In this document: positions 53,171 through 63,035 of the stretch, in pieces
Layout: the number at the start of each line of letters is the position of its first letter
How positions within the stretch are numbered: the stretch's first letter is position 1
Assembly (NCBI RefSeq): GCF_900100205.1
Contig: NZ_FNEQ01000002.1
Span: 186,001 to 250,000 of the forward strand
DNA length: 64,000 nt
Direction of reading: 5' to 3'
Origin: Duganella sp. OV510
GTDB lineage: Bacteria > Pseudomonadota > Gammaproteobacteria > Burkholderiales > Burkholderiaceae_D
The notes under the pieces: generated by a model
What the model was told of the DNA's origin: nothing
What the model saw: the letters and a program-made list of their open reading frames with translations, nothing else
Databases searched by the model: none
Made by a program: the position numbers and the translations under genes

Positions 53171-54127
53171 ATGAAGGTATTTCGAGGTCTTCCCAATGCA
53201 GCGGCACGTGCGCCCTGCGCGCTCACGATCGGCAACTTCGACGGCGTCCACCTCGGCCACCAGGCCTTGCTGGCCCGCGTGCGCGCCGCCGCCACCGGCC
53301 TGGGACTGGAAGCAGCCGTGATGACCTTCGAACCGCATCCGCGCGAATTCTTCGCCCGCAAGGCCGGCGACCTGTCGCGCGCACCAGCACGCATCGCCAA
53401 CCTGCGCGACAAGCTGCAATCGCTGTCCGACAACGGCATCGACCGCGTCATCGTCGAACACTTCTCCGATTCCTTCGCCGCGCTGACGCCGCAGGAATTC
53501 ACGGAAAAAGTGCTGGTCGAAGGCCTGCACGTCAAATGGCTGATGGTCGGCGACGACTTCTGCTACGGCGCCCGCCGCGCCGGCAATGTGCAGATGCTGC
53601 TGGACGCCGGCCAGAAATACGGCTTCCACGTCGAGACGCTGCCGACCGTGATGAATGGCAGCACCCGCATCTCCTCCTCCGCCGTGCGCGCCGCGCTGGC
53701 CGAGGGCGATTTCCCGCACGCCGAAGCGCTGCTGGGCCACCCGTACGCCATCTCCGGCCATGTGATCCACGGCCAGAAGCTGGGCCGCACACTGGGCTTC
53801 CCGACGCTGAACCTGCGCGTGCCGCACCGCCCGGCGCTGTCCGGCATCTTCATCGTGCAGGTGCACGGCCTGGGCGAACAGCCCTTGCCGGCAGTCGCCA
53901 GCCTGGGCGTGCGCCCGACCGTCGACGACAGCGGCCGCGTGCTGCTGGAAGTGCACGTGTTCGACTTCGCGCAGCACTGCTACGGCAAGCAGGTGCGCGT
54001 CGAATTCCTGCAAAAGATCCGCGACGAGGAAAAATACGTCGACCTGCCGACGCTGACGGCCGCCATCCACCGCGACGCCGACATCGCCCGCAGCTTCTTC
54101 GCCAAGCGCGCCACCGACCGAATTTGA
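53171..54127 (+). CDS. ribF: Bifunctional riboflavin kinase / FAD synthetase
   Basis: This 318-residue enzyme makes FMN from riboflavin and then FAD. The N-terminal nucleotidyltransferase has LTIGNFDGVHLGHQALL near residue 20 and NGSTRISSSAVRAAL near 165-180. The C-terminal flavokinase has GRTLGFPTLNLRVP and SLGVRPTVDDSGRVLLEVHV. The ATG at 53171 is chosen over an upstream in-frame start because MKVFRGL is the normal N-terminus. It heads the cluster ribF-ileS-lspA, a conserved proteobacterial order. Confidence 0.96.
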   Translation: MKVFRGLPNAAARAPCALTIGNFDGVHLGHQALLARVRAAATGLGLEAAVMTFEPHPREFFARKAGDLSRAPARIANLRDKLQSLSDNGIDRVIVEHFSDSFAALTPQEFTEKVLVEGLHVKWLMVGDDFCYGARRAGNVQMLLDAGQKYGFHVETLPTVMNGSTRISSSAVRAALAEGDFPHAEALLGHPYAISGHVIHGQKLGRTLGFPTLNLRVPHRPALSGIFIVQVHGLGEQPLPAVASLGVRPTVDDSGRVLLEVHVFDFAQHCYGKQVRVEFLQKIRDEEKYVDLPTLTAAIHRDADIARSFFAKRATDRI

Positions 54128-54189
54128 CCGCGCGATCAGCTACGAGCGCCGGCTACACAGACACCCGAATAAATCACTGAACGCATACC

Positions 54190-57057
54190 ATGTCCGAAAA
54201 CAAACCAGCAAAGAAGCCAGAGAGTAAATACCCGGTCAACATGACCGACACCCCGTTCCCGATGCGCGGCGATATGGCCAAGCGCGAGCCGAACTGGGTC
54301 CAGCAATGGCAGACCAAGAAAATCTACGAGCGCGTGCGCAAGGCCGCCGCCGGCCGTCCTAAATTCATCCTGCACGACGGTCCGCCGTACGCCAACGGCG
54401 ACATCCACATCGGCCACGCCGTCAACAAGATCCTGAAGGATATGGTGGTCAAGGCGCGCACCTTCGCCGGCTACGACGCACCTTACGTGCCGGGCTGGGA
54501 TTGCCACGGCATGCCGATCGAGATCCAGATCGAAAAACAGTACGGCAAGAACCTGCCGACCGGCGAAGTGCTGACCAAGGCGCGCGCCTACGCTTACGAG
54601 CAGGTCGACCGCCAGCGCAAGGACTTCATCCGCCTGGGCGTGCTGGGCGAATGGCAGAACCCTTACCTGACCATGAACTTCTCCAACGAGGCCGACGAAC
54701 TGCGCGCGCTCGGCAAGCTGCTGGAAAAAGGCTATGTGTATCGCGGCCTGAAGCCGGTCAACTGGTGCTTCGACTGCCAGTCGGCGCTGGCCGAAGCGGA
54801 AGTGGAGTACAAGGACAAGCGCGATCCAGCCATCGACGTCGGCTTCAAGTTCACCGAATTCGACAAGCTGGCCAAGGCTTTCAATCTGCCTGAGCTGCCG
54901 ACCGAAAACGGCTTCATCGTCATCTGGACCACGACGCCATGGACCATCCCGTCCAACCAGGCGCTGAACGTGCACCCGGAAGTCATCTACTCGCTGGTGC
55001 AAACCGAGCGTGATGGCCAGCCGCTGCTGCTGATCCTGGCGCAAGACCTGGTGGAAGCCTCGCTGGCGCGCTTCAAGCTGGAAGGCACCACCATCGCCAC
55101 CGCCCACGGCGCCGCCTTCGACGGCATCAGCTTCCGTCACCCGCTGCACGCCGCCGATCCGTTCTACGACCGCCTGTCGCCGGTCTACATGGCCGATTAC
55201 GTCACCACCGACAGCGGCACCGGCGTGGTCCACTCGGCCCCTGCCTACGGCCTGGACGACTTTATCTCCTGCCGCGCGCACGGCATGAAGGACGCCAACA
55301 TCCTGACCCCGGTGATGGGCGACGGTAAATACGCCTCGACGCTGCCGCTGTTCGGCGGCCTGACCATCTGGGAAGCGTCGAAGCCAATCTGCAACGCGCT
55401 GAAAGAAGCCGGCGCCTTGTTCGAACTGAAGATGTTCGACCACAGCTATATGCACTGCTGGCGCCACAAATCGCCGATCATCTACCGCGCCACCTCGCAG
55501 TGGTTTGCCGGCATGGATGTGAAGCCGAAAGACGGCGGCCACACACTGCGCGAAACCGCGCTGCAAGGCATCGAAGCGACGCAGTTCTTCCCGGACTGGG
55601 GCAAGGCGCGCCTGCACGGCATGATCGCCAACCGTCCTGACTGGACCCTGTCGCGCCAGCGCCAGTGGGGCGTGCCGATGGCCTTCATCGTTCACAAGGA
55701 GACCGGCGCGCTGCACCCACGCACGCCCGAGCTGCTGGAACAAGTGGCGCAGCTGATCGAAAAGGGCGGCATCGACGCCTGGCAGGCGCTTGACCTGCAA
55801 GACCTGCTCGGCGACGAAGCAGCGCAATACGAGAAGAACAAGGACACGCTGGACGTCTGGTTCGACTCCGGCACCACCCACCAGACGGTGCTGCGCGGCT
55901 CGCACAAGGAACAATCCGCGTTCCCGGCCGACCTGTACCTGGAAGGCTCGGACCAGCACCGCGGCTGGTTCCACTCGTCGCTGCTGACCTCCTCGATGCT
56001 GAACGGCGCCCCGCCGTACAAGGCGCTGCTGACCCACGGCTTCGTGGTCGATGGCGAAGGCAAGAAGATGTCCAAATCGATCGGCAACACGGTCGCGCCG
56101 CAAGACGTCTGGAACAAGCTGGGCGCCGACATGCTGCGCCTGTGGGTCGCATCGACCGACTACACCGGCGAGCTGTCGATCTCCGACGAGATCCTCAAGC
56201 GCGTCACCGAATCGTATCGCCGCATCCGCAACACACTGCGCTTCCTGCTGGCCAACCTGTCGGACTTCGATTACGCGAAAGACGCGGTGCCGGTGGCCGA
56301 GCTGCTGGAGATCGACCGTTACGCCATCGCCAACATGGCGCAGCTGCAAAAGGAAATCGAAGCGCACTACCTGCAGTACGAATTCCAGCCGGTGATGTCC
56401 AAGCTGCAGAACTACTGCTCGGAAGACCTGGGCGGCTTCTACCTCGACATCCTGAAGGACCGCCTGTACACCACCGGCGTGACGTCGGTGTCGCGCCGCT
56501 CGGCGCAGACCGCGCTGTACCACCTGACGCAAAGCCTGCTGCGCCTGATGGCGCCGGCGCTGTCCTTCACCGCCGAAGAAGCATGGGAAATCTTCGCCGG
56601 CGCCGAGGGCTGGAAAGCCAGCGACGAAACCATCTTCACGCAGACCTGGTGGCAACTGCCGGAACTGGCCGACAGCGAAGCCCTGCTGACCAGGTACAGC
56701 GCGCTGCGCACCGTGCGTACCGACGTCACCAAGCAACTGGAAGACTTGCGCACCTCGGGTGCGATCGGCTCCTCGCTGCAAGCGGAACTGAGCATCAAGG
56801 CCACCGGCGACAAGTTCAAGGTGCTGGCGAGCCTGGAGGATGACTTGAAGTTCATCTTCATCACCTCGCTGGCCTCGGTGACGGAAGTGGCCTCGGAAGC
56901 AGAAGAAGCGGTCAACGTGGCCGCATCCACCGCCGAGAAGTGCGAGCGCTGCTGGCACTACCGCGCCGACGTCGGTGCGCACGCGGACCACCCTACCCTG
57001 TGCGGCCGCTGCTACAGCAACCTGTTTGGTGCGGGCGAAAAACGCAAGTTCGCTTAA
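54190..57057 (+). CDS. ileS: Isoleucyl-tRNA synthetase
   Basis: This is a 955-residue class Ia synthetase. The HIGH motif is in [16 protein letters not shown] (about residues 60-75) and KMSKS is in [12 protein letters not shown] (about 618-629). A CP1 editing domain lies between them, with the threonine-rich site [18 protein letters not shown]. The C-terminal zinc site is CERCWHYR and LCGRC (about 918-945). Length and motifs are those of the bacterial, mupirocin-sensitive type. Confidence 0.98.
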   Translation: MSENKPAKKPESKYPVNMTDTPFPMRGDMAKREPNWVQQWQTKKIYERVRKAAAGRPKFILHDGPPYANGDIHIGHAVNKILKDMVVKARTFAGYDAPYVPGWDCHGMPIEIQIEKQYGKNLPTGEVLTKARAYAYEQVDRQRKDFIRLGVLGEWQNPYLTMNFSNEADELRALGKLLEKGYVYRGLKPVNWCFDCQSALAEAEVEYKDKRDPAIDVGFKFTEFDKLAKAFNLPELPTENGFIVIWTTTPWTIPSNQALNVHPEVIYSLVQTERDGQPLLLILAQDLVEASLARFKLEGTTIATAHGAAFDGISFRHPLHAADPFYDRLSPVYMADYVTTDSGTGVVHSAPAYGLDDFISCRAHGMKDANILTPVMGDGKYASTLPLFGGLTIWEASKPICNALKEAGALFELKMFDHSYMHCWRHKSPIIYRATSQWFAGMDVKPKDGGHTLRETALQGIEATQFFPDWGKARLHGMIANRPDWTLSRQRQWGVPMAFIVHKETGALHPRTPELLEQVAQLIEKGGIDAWQALDLQDLLGDEAAQYEKNKDTLDVWFDSGTTHQTVLRGSHKEQSAFPADLYLEGSDQHRGWFHSSLLTSSMLNGAPPYKALLTHGFVVDGEGKKMSKSIGNTVAPQDVWNKLGADMLRLWVASTDYTGELSISDEILKRVTESYRRIRNTLRFLLANLSDFDYAKDAVPVAELLEIDRYAIANMAQLQKEIEAHYLQYEFQPVMSKLQNYCSEDLGGFYLDILKDRLYTTGVTSVSRRSAQTALYHLTQSLLRLMAPALSFTAEEAWEIFAGAEGWKASDETIFTQTWWQLPELADSEALLTRYSALRTVRTDVTKQLEDLRTSGAIGSSLQAELSIKATGDKFKVLASLEDDLKFIFITSLASVTEVASEAEEAVNVAASTAEKCERCWHYRADVGAHADHPTLCGRCYSNLFGAGEKRKFA

Positions 57058-57066
57058 TATACCGCC

Positions 57067-57088
57067 GGCGCTCCCGTGAGGGAGCGCC
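57067..57088 (+). promoter_or_regulatory. Perfect GC hairpin with a GTGA loop between ileS and lspA
   Basis: GGCGCTCCC (57067-57075) and GGGAGCGCC (57080-57088) pair over nine positions; the loop GTGA is a GNRA tetraloop. No T-run follows, so it is more likely an mRNA-stability or processing element within the ribF-ileS-lspA transcript than a terminator. Confidence 0.55.
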
Positions 57089-57113
57089 CCATGTTGACGC
57101 ACATACCTGACCT

Positions 57114-57617
57114 ATGGCCACCAAAAAAATCTTCCCGACCAAATCCTCGTCCAGCATCACGCCATGGCTGGGTATCGCCGCGCTGGTGATCCTGATCGAC
57201 CAGCTGACCAAGATCACCATCAACAAGACCTTCCAGTACGGCGAAGAGAAAGTCATCACCTCCTTCTTCAACCTGGTGCTGGCGTATAACAAGGGCGCGG
57301 CCTTCAGCTTCCTCAGCAACAGTGGCGGCTGGCAGCGTTACTTCTTCACCGCCATCGGCATCGGCGCGGCGATCTTCATCATCTATCTGCTGAAAAAGCA
57401 CAGCGGCCAGCGCATGTTCTCGTGGGCGCTGGCGCTGATCCTTGGCGGCGCGGTCGGCAACGTCATCGACCGCCTGCTGTACGGTCACGTGGTCGATTTC
57501 CTCGACTTCCATTGGCCAGGCCTTGGCCACTTCCCGGCGTTTAACGTGGCCGATTCGGCCATCTGTGTCGGCGCCGCCCTGTTCATCCTGGACGAACTGC
57601 GCCGGGTGAACAAATAA
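57114..57617 (+). CDS. lspA: Lipoprotein signal peptidase II
   Basis: This is a 167-residue inner-membrane aspartyl protease that removes signal peptides from prolipoproteins. There are four membrane helices, and the catalytic aspartates are in [19 protein letters not shown] and [17 protein letters not shown] near residue 28 and [11 protein letters not shown] near 60 are family blocks. It is in the usual place after ileS. Confidence 0.97.
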   Translation: MATKKIFPTKSSSSITPWLGIAALVILIDQLTKITINKTFQYGEEKVITSFFNLVLAYNKGAAFSFLSNSGGWQRYFFTAIGIGAAIFIIYLLKKHSGQRMFSWALALILGGAVGNVIDRLLYGHVVDFLDFHWPGLGHFPAFNVADSAICVGAALFILDELRRVNK

Positions 57618-57629
57618 CGGAGCTGCACC

Positions 57630-58856
57630 ATGATGGAACTGACTGGTAAAAAAATCGTCCTCGGCCTTTCCGGCGGCGTGGCCTGCTACAAGGCGGCGGA
57701 ACTGTGCCGCGCCTTCACCAAGGCTGGCGCCACCGTGCAAGTGGTGATGACCGAAGCGGCCACCCACTTCATCACGGCGGTCACCATGCAAGCCCTGTCG
57801 GGCCGCCCGGTGTACACCGACCAGTGGGACGCGCGCGTCAACAACAACATGGCCCACATCGACGTTACCCGCGATGCGGACGCCATCATCATCGCCCCCT
57901 GCTCGACGGACTTTATCCGCAAGCTGGCGCACGGCGCGTGCGACGACCTGCTGTCGACCATGTGCGTGGCGCGTCCACGCCATGTGCCGCTGCTGATCGC
58001 ACCGGCCATGAACGTCGAGATGTGGCAGAACCCTGCCACCCAGCGCAACGTCGAACAGCTGCGCGAGGACGGCATCGTCATCTTCGGCCCGGCGGCCGGC
58101 GACCAGGCCTGCGGCGAAGTCGGTTTCGGCCGCATGCTGGAGCCGGAACAGCTGCTGGAAGAAGTGATTGCCGCCTTCCAGCCGAAAGTCCTGGCCGGCA
58201 AGCGCATCATGATTACCGCCGGCCCGACCTTCGAACCGATCGACCCGGTGCGCGGCATCACCAATCTGTCGTCGGGCAAGATGGGCTATGCCGTGGCGCG
58301 CGCCGCGCGCGAAGCCGGCGCCGAAGTGGTGCTGGTGTCCGGCCCGGTGACGCTGCCGGTGCCGTTCGGCGTGCAGCGCATCAGCGTGCAAAGCGCGCAG
58401 CAGATGTATGACGCGGTGATGGCCGATGTCGAACAGCAGCACATCTTCATCGCGGTGGCGGCAGTCGCTGACTGGCGCATCGCCAACGCCAGCGACCAGA
58501 AACTGAAAAAGAACCCGAACGGCACCGCGCCGGACCTGAAGTTCGAGCAGAACCCGGACATCCTGGCGTCGGTGGCTGCACGCACCAACCTGGCCGGCCA
58601 TCCGTACTGCGTCGGCTTTGCCGCCGAATCGGAAAACCTGGTGCAGTTCGGCGCCGACAAGCGCGAGAAAAAAGGCATCCCTCTGCTAGTAGGGAATATC
58701 GGCCACCATACCTTCGGCCAGGATGACAACACCATCATCCTGTTCGACGAGAACGGCCACACCATTTTGCCGCGCGCCGACAAGCTGACACTGGCGCGCC
58801 AACTGATTTCCGAGATCTCCAAGCGGATCTCCCAACACTCCTTGTTCGCCAAATAA
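57630..58856 (+). CDS. coaBC: Bifunctional phosphopantothenoylcysteine decarboxylase / phosphopantothenate-cysteine ligase
   Basis: This 408-residue coenzyme A biosynthesis enzyme (two consecutive steps) has an N-terminal CoaC flavin domain: LSGGVACYKAAELCR, PAMNVEMWQNPATQ and the GEVGFGRMLEP flap. The C-terminal CoaB domain carries ITAGPTFEPIDPVRGITN, NLSSGKMGYA and KLKKNPNG. Two adjacent ATG codons exist (57630 and 57633); GGAG lies ten bases ahead of the first. dut begins at the very next base after its stop. Confidence 0.96.
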   Translation: MMELTGKKIVLGLSGGVACYKAAELCRAFTKAGATVQVVMTEAATHFITAVTMQALSGRPVYTDQWDARVNNNMAHIDVTRDADAIIIAPCSTDFIRKLAHGACDDLLSTMCVARPRHVPLLIAPAMNVEMWQNPATQRNVEQLREDGIVIFGPAAGDQACGEVGFGRMLEPEQLLEEVIAAFQPKVLAGKRIMITAGPTFEPIDPVRGITNLSSGKMGYAVARAAREAGAEVVLVSGPVTLPVPFGVQRISVQSAQQMYDAVMADVEQQHIFIAVAAVADWRIANASDQKLKKNPNGTAPDLKFEQNPDILASVAARTNLAGHPYCVGFAAESENLVQFGADKREKKGIPLLVGNIGHHTFGQDDNTIILFDENGHTILPRADKLTLARQLISEISKRISQHSLFAK

Positions 58857-59306
58857 ATGAAAACTGTAGATGTAAAAATTCTCGACCCGCGCATGAAAGA
58901 CCAGCTGCCGGCGTATGCAACGCCTGGCTCGGCGGGCCTGGACCTGCGCGCCTGTATCGATGCGCCAATGGTGATCGAGGCCGGCCAGACCGTGCTGATT
59001 CCAACCGGCCTGGCGATCCACGTCGGCGATCCCGGCTACGCCGCCATGATCCTGCCGCGCAGCGGCATGGGCCACAAAAACGGCATCGTGCTGGGTAATC
59101 TGGTAGGCTTGATCGACTCCGACTATCAGGGCCAGTTGATGATCTCGACCTGGAACCGCGGCCACAGCGCCTTCACGCTGCAGCCGATGGATCGCCTGGC
59201 GCAGCTGATCATCGTGCCGGTGCTGCAGGTCGGCTTTAATGTAGTAGAAGAATTTAATGGCAGCGAACGGGGCACCGGTGGTTTCGGCAGCACCGGCAAA
59301 CACTAA
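58857..59306 (+). CDS. dut: Deoxyuridine 5'-triphosphate nucleotidohydrolase (dUTPase)
   Basis: This is a 149-residue trimeric dUTPase. The five family motifs are visible: [47 protein letters not shown] and the C-terminal glycine-rich arm [11 protein letters not shown]. It removes dUTP and supplies dUMP. coaBC-dut adjacency is the standard gamma/betaproteobacterial order. Confidence 0.97.
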   Translation: MKTVDVKILDPRMKDQLPAYATPGSAGLDLRACIDAPMVIEAGQTVLIPTGLAIHVGDPGYAAMILPRSGMGHKNGIVLGNLVGLIDSDYQGQLMISTWNRGHSAFTLQPMDRLAQLIIVPVLQVGFNVVEEFNGSERGTGGFGSTGKH

Positions 59307-59327
59307 GAACGGAGACGGAGCGCAGGG

Positions 59328-60422
59328 ATGAACAAGACGAATACATTTGGCACTTTATCCCTGGCGATGGCGGCAGCAGCTGCCACGCTGACCGGCTGCT
59401 CCACTTTCCAATCACAGCCGGCCGCGCCGGAGCCGGCGCCTTCGGTGGTCAGCACTGCAACCGAAGCCGCACCGCAGGTCACCGCCAAAATGGCCGCCGC
59501 GCGCCAGCAACTGAGCCAGGTGGTGGCGCTGCAGGATCGCCTGTATCGCGTCGCCGGCCCGCTGCTGATCAATAACGCGGACCTGTGCCGCACGCAGGCG
59601 CGCAACCTGCTCGGCTTCACCGCCAAGAACAAATACTCCTACCCTGGCGAATTCGGTGACGCCGCAGCGGCGGTGCTGAATTACAGCGACCGCCTGGAAG
59701 TCGCCACCGTGCTGGCGGGCAGCGGCGCAGCCCGCGCCGGCCTGCGCAAGGGCGACATCCTGATCGCTGCCGACGGCAAGCTGCTGCCGGTCGGCGCCAA
59801 CGCGGAAACCGAAGCGGCTGCCGTTCTGGGCCCGTTGGTCAGCAACAACAAATTCCTCAACCTGACGGTGCAGCGCGGCGGCGCCAATCAGCAGCTGCGC
59901 GTGCCGGTCACGCGCGCCTGCGCCTTCAAGATCGACATCGGCAACGCCGACAACGTCAACGCCTATTCCGATGGTCAGCGCGTGATGATCACGCGCGGCA
60001 TGGTCAACTTCGCGCAGAGCGACGAGGCCATCGCCTACGTGCTGGCCAAGGATATCGCCCACAATGTGCTGGGCCACGCGGCCACCACCAAGCAGGCTTA
60101 CACGGTGGGCGGCATCATCGACAACCTGGTGGCGGTGCGTCCCGATCTGTCGATGCTGATCGGCACCGCCGGCGTCAAGCCGATGCCGCAGGAGCTGGAT
60201 GCGGCGGCCGACAACCTGTCGCTGTACATGGTGGCCCGCGCCGGCTACAACGTGCAGGGCGCACGCGCCTTCTGGCAGCGCCTGGCCACCCAATATCCGG
60301 CCTCGGTGTTGAACGGCTATACTGCCAACCACCCGGCCGTGAGTTATCGCCTGAGCGTGATCGACAAGACCGTGTCCGCGATCCGAAGCAAGCAGGCCGC
60401 CAAGCAGCCGCTGGTCCCTTGA
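59328..60422 (+). CDS. M48-like lipoprotein with PDZ domain, catalytic motif lost
   Basis: The 364-residue product has a lipobox (TLTGC, Cys24). A PDZ-like domain at about 115-190 includes GSGAARAGLRKGDILIAADG. A region resembling M48 metallopeptidases follows: MITRGMVNFAQSDEAIAYVLA near 220-240, then KDIAHNVLGHAA at 241-252, and ELDAAADNLSLYMVARAGY near 288-306. In active members the sequence before the conserved Ala-His is HExxH; here Lys241 and Asp242 replace the zinc-binding His and catalytic Glu. The protein is therefore probably an inactive protease relative, perhaps a chaperone-like factor in the outer envelope. Confidence 0.75.
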   Translation: MNKTNTFGTLSLAMAAAAATLTGCSTFQSQPAAPEPAPSVVSTATEAAPQVTAKMAAARQQLSQVVALQDRLYRVAGPLLINNADLCRTQARNLLGFTAKNKYSYPGEFGDAAAAVLNYSDRLEVATVLAGSGAARAGLRKGDILIAADGKLLPVGANAETEAAAVLGPLVSNNKFLNLTVQRGGANQQLRVPVTRACAFKIDIGNADNVNAYSDGQRVMITRGMVNFAQSDEAIAYVLAKDIAHNVLGHAATTKQAYTVGGIIDNLVAVRPDLSMLIGTAGVKPMPQELDAAADNLSLYMVARAGYNVQGARAFWQRLATQYPASVLNGYTANHPAVSYRLSVIDKTVSAIRSKQAAKQPLVP

Positions 60423-60438
60423 TGACTGAGAGAGCGCC

Positions 60439-60834
60439 ATGAACAAGTCCGGCCTGATTGCAATCGCACTGATGTTGACGGCCGGCTGGGCGCAGGCCGC
60501 AGTATGGCTGAAGGTGGGCGGCACCCGCAACGTCACCTATTACATGGACAAGGCCAGCGTCATCAAGACCGACAAGACGCGCAAGGCCTGGTCGATGCAA
60601 ACCTTTACCCGCATGCAGAAGACGCCTGATGGCAAGCTGTATCGCTCGGTGAAAATGCTGCACGTGTACGCGTGCGAGGCGCACACCACTACCCTGCTGG
60701 CACAAGTCTACTACCCGGAAGCGATGGGCAAGGGCGAGCCGGTGGAGAATTACAAGTTCGAGAAATTCACCCCGGAAGACATCGTGCCCGACAGCGCCTT
60801 CGACAGCGTACTGCTTGCAGCCTGCAAGGACTAG
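60439..60834 (+). CDS. Small secreted protein, surface-adhesin E-like
   Basis: This is a 131-residue protein with a clear signal peptide (MNKSGLIAIALMLTAGWAQA, cut after residue 20). The mature part begins VWLKVGGTRNVTYYMDKASV, the pattern of the surface-adhesin protein E family. It contains two cysteines (VYACEAH and LAACKD) that could form a disulfide. The gene follows the M48-like lipoprotein gene by 16 bp with GAGAG upstream, so they are likely co-transcribed. Function unknown. Confidence 0.7.
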   Translation: MNKSGLIAIALMLTAGWAQAAVWLKVGGTRNVTYYMDKASVIKTDKTRKAWSMQTFTRMQKTPDGKLYRSVKMLHVYACEAHTTTLLAQVYYPEAMGKGEPVENYKFEKFTPEDIVPDSAFDSVLLAACKD

Positions 60835-60843
60835 TTGGGGAAC

Positions 60844-60972
60844 TTAGTTGGGAAAGTTCGGGAATACCGTCGCCATCAACCATGTGAGACCGGCGCACAG
60901 CAGCACTGCACAAATCAGCACGATCAGTAAACGACCGAATTTGGGTGATCCGTCATCTTCCTTCTGAGGCAT
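60844..60972 (-). CDS. 42-residue single-helix membrane protein
   Basis: On the minus strand an ATG at 60970-60972 opens a 42-codon frame ending at TAA 60844-60846. The peptide begins MPQKEDDGSPKFGRL, continues with a hydrophobic helix (about residues 15-37: LLIVLICAVLLCAGL) and ends VFPNFPN. AGGGA lies eight bases before the ATG. The charged start plus one helix is the pattern of small membrane proteins that regulate larger ones. It converges with the gene at 60439-60834 and diverges from the XdhC gene. No family is recognised. Confidence 0.5.
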   Translation of the reverse strand: MPQKEDDGSPKFGRLLIVLICAVLLCAGLTWLMATVFPNFPN

Positions 60973-61016
60973 GTCCGATCCCTGCAAGGTTTAATGAGCC
61001 GTAGTATATTCCATTC

Positions 61017-62039
61017 ATGGACTCTATCGACCTCGAAGTATTAAAAACCAGCGCCGCGTGGATCGCGGCGGGCCGCCGCTGTGAACTGATCACTGTCATC
61101 AAGACCTGGGGTTCCAGCCCGCGGCCGGTCGGCGCCACGCTGGCCATCTGCGAAGACGGCACGGTGGTCGGCTCGGTGTCGGGCGGCTGCATCGAGGACG
61201 ACCTGATCGCGCGCGTGCGCGACCAGGGCATCAGCCGCGCCATCCCGGAAATCGTCAGCTACGGCATCACCGCCGATGAGGCGCACCGTTTCGGCCTGCC
61301 TTGCGGCGGCACCATCGAACTGTCGATTGAACCGCTGTCGCAACGCAGCCGTATCGGCGAACTGCTGGAGCGGCTGGAGCGCCATGAGCTGGTGCAGCGC
61401 CGTCTCGACCTGCGCAGCGGCGAGGTGGAGCTGTCCAAGGCGGCACCGGGCGCGCAGATGCAGGTCAGCGAGCAGGCGATGGTGACGCTGCACGGGCCAC
61501 GCTGGCGGCTGCTGATTATCGGCGCAGGCCAGTTGTCGCGTTTCCTGTCGCAGATCGCGCTGGCGATGGACTACAGCGTGATTGTCTGCGATCCGCGCGA
61601 GGAATACCGCGCCGGCTGGCATGTCGACGGCGTGCAGCTGGTGCACGAGATGCCGGACGACGTGGTGCTGGCGATGAACCTCGACCGTCGCAGCGCGGTG
61701 GTCGCATTGACCCATGATCCCAAGCTGGATGACCTGGCGCTGATGGAGGCGCTGAAATCGGAAGCCTTCTACGTCGGTGCCATTGGTTCGCGGCTGAACA
61801 ACAACAAGCGCCGCGAGCGGCTGCTGGAATTCGACCTGACGCCGGAACAGCTGGCGCGCCTGCACGGACCGATCGGCCTGTACATCGGCAGCAAGACACC
61901 GTCGGAAATCGCCATCTCCATCCTGGCCGAGATGACCGCCATCAAAAACGGCGTGCCCACCAACCTGATCGTGCCGCACGCCTCCGCTCCGACCAAACCA
62001 GGCGACGCGGCCTGCGTGGTGGAAAGCGGCGCCGTCTAG
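61017..62039 (+). CDS. XdhC/CoxI-family molybdoenzyme maturation protein
   Basis: The 340-residue product has an N-terminal XdhC_CoxI domain (ITVIKTWGSSPRPVGATLAI, GSVSGGCIEDDL, GLPCGGTIEL) and a C-terminal Rossmann domain (LLIIGAGQLSRFLSQIALAM, FYVGAIGSRLNNNKRRERL, GLYIGSKTPSEIAISILAEM). XdhC binds and sulfurates molybdenum cofactor for xanthine dehydrogenase-type enzymes. The catalytic subunit genes are not adjacent, so its client enzyme is unknown. The moaA and mobA-moeA genes in this window show that the cofactor is made. Confidence 0.9.
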   Translation: MDSIDLEVLKTSAAWIAAGRRCELITVIKTWGSSPRPVGATLAICEDGTVVGSVSGGCIEDDLIARVRDQGISRAIPEIVSYGITADEAHRFGLPCGGTIELSIEPLSQRSRIGELLERLERHELVQRRLDLRSGEVELSKAAPGAQMQVSEQAMVTLHGPRWRLLIIGAGQLSRFLSQIALAMDYSVIVCDPREEYRAGWHVDGVQLVHEMPDDVVLAMNLDRRSAVVALTHDPKLDDLALMEALKSEAFYVGAIGSRLNNNKRRERLLEFDLTPEQLARLHGPIGLYIGSKTPSEIAISILAEMTAIKNGVPTNLIVPHASAPTKPGDAACVVESGAV

Positions 62040-62162
62040 GCCGCCGGCGGGCAGTGCCAACGAATTCCAGCGCAAGAATCGGCTAGTACCGCGCGCACGG
62101 ATACGCGACAATAGCGGACGGACGCGCCATTCCGCACTGCCGCCTCACATTCTGGATTCCGC

Positions 62163-63035
62163 ATGAGCACCGCCAACCTGTTACGCCTCATCCTGCTAGC
62201 CGCCATCTGGGGCGGCTCCTTCCTGTTCATGCGCATTGCCGCGCCTGTGCTGGGTGCCGCCGTGCTGATCGAATACCGCGTGCTGTTTGCCGCCATCTTC
62301 CTCGCCGTGGTTGGCCTGTTCCTGAAAAAGTCGCTGGACTGGAAACAGCACTGGAAGCACTACTTCATCCTTGGCCTGTTCAACTCCGCCCTGCCCTTTT
62401 TGATGTTCGCCTTCGCTGCGCGCACGCTGTCGGCTTCCGTGCTGGCGGTACTGAACGCCACCACGCCGCTGTGGGGCACCTTGATCGCGGCTGTCTGGTC
62501 GCGAACCATGGTCAGCGGCAAAGTGATGCTTGGCCTGCTGCTGGGCACTTGCGGCGTCTCGCTGCTGGTCGGCTTTGACCACGTCAGTTCCAAGCCGGGC
62601 GCCGGCATCGCGATTGCAGCGGTGCTGTTCGCCTCCTTCAATTACGGCATTGCCAGCAACTACGCCAGGCAGGCCAAGGCGGTCGAGCCATTCGCCAACG
62701 CGCACGGCTCGATGTGGGCGTCAGCGCTGATGGTGCTGCCGGTGGTGCCGTTCTTCCCGGCGCCGGGCGAGCACACTGTCGGCATCATGGGCGCAGTGAT
62801 CGCGCTGGCGGTGCTGTGCAGTGGCGTCGCTTACCTGATCTACTTCCGCTTGATCCAGGACGTCGGCCCATCGTCGGCGCTTACGGTGACCTTCCTTAGC
62901 CCGCTGTTCGGCATTCTGTGGGGCGTGCTGTTCCTCGGCGAGACAGTCGGCTGGTACACCTTCGCCGGCGCCGCCATCGTCATCACCGGCACCGCGCTGG
63001 TCACCGGCTTCCGCTTCAGCAGGCGCGCCACATGA
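62163..63035 (+). CDS. EamA/DMT-family transporter
   Basis: This is a 290-residue membrane protein with ten predicted helices in two EamA repeats. The first begins LLRLILLAAIWGGSFLFMRIA; the repeat ends are seen as VLNATTPLWGTLIAAVW (near 96-112) and VTFLSPLFGILWGVLFLGE (near 240-258). Likely an exporter of an amino acid or other small metabolite, substrate unknown. Its stop overlaps the start of the glycosylase gene by four bases. Confidence 0.87.
   Translation: MSTANLLRLILLAAIWGGSFLFMRIAAPVLGAAVLIEYRVLFAAIFLAVVGLFLKKSLDWKQHWKHYFILGLFNSALPFLMFAFAARTLSASVLAVLNATTPLWGTLIAAVWSRTMVSGKVMLGLLLGTCGVSLLVGFDHVSSKPGAGIAIAAVLFASFNYGIASNYARQAKAVEPFANAHGSMWASALMVLPVVPFFPAPGEHTVGIMGAVIALAVLCSGVAYLIYFRLIQDVGPSSALTVTFLSPLFGILWGVLFLGETVGWYTFAGAAIVITGTALVTGFRFSRRAT

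Noticed and set aside
54136..57102. A 988-codon open frame on the minus strand across ileS
   Set aside because: Shadow frame of ileS with His/Arg/Val-rich composition and no recognisable domain; the plus strand carries HIGH and KMSKS.
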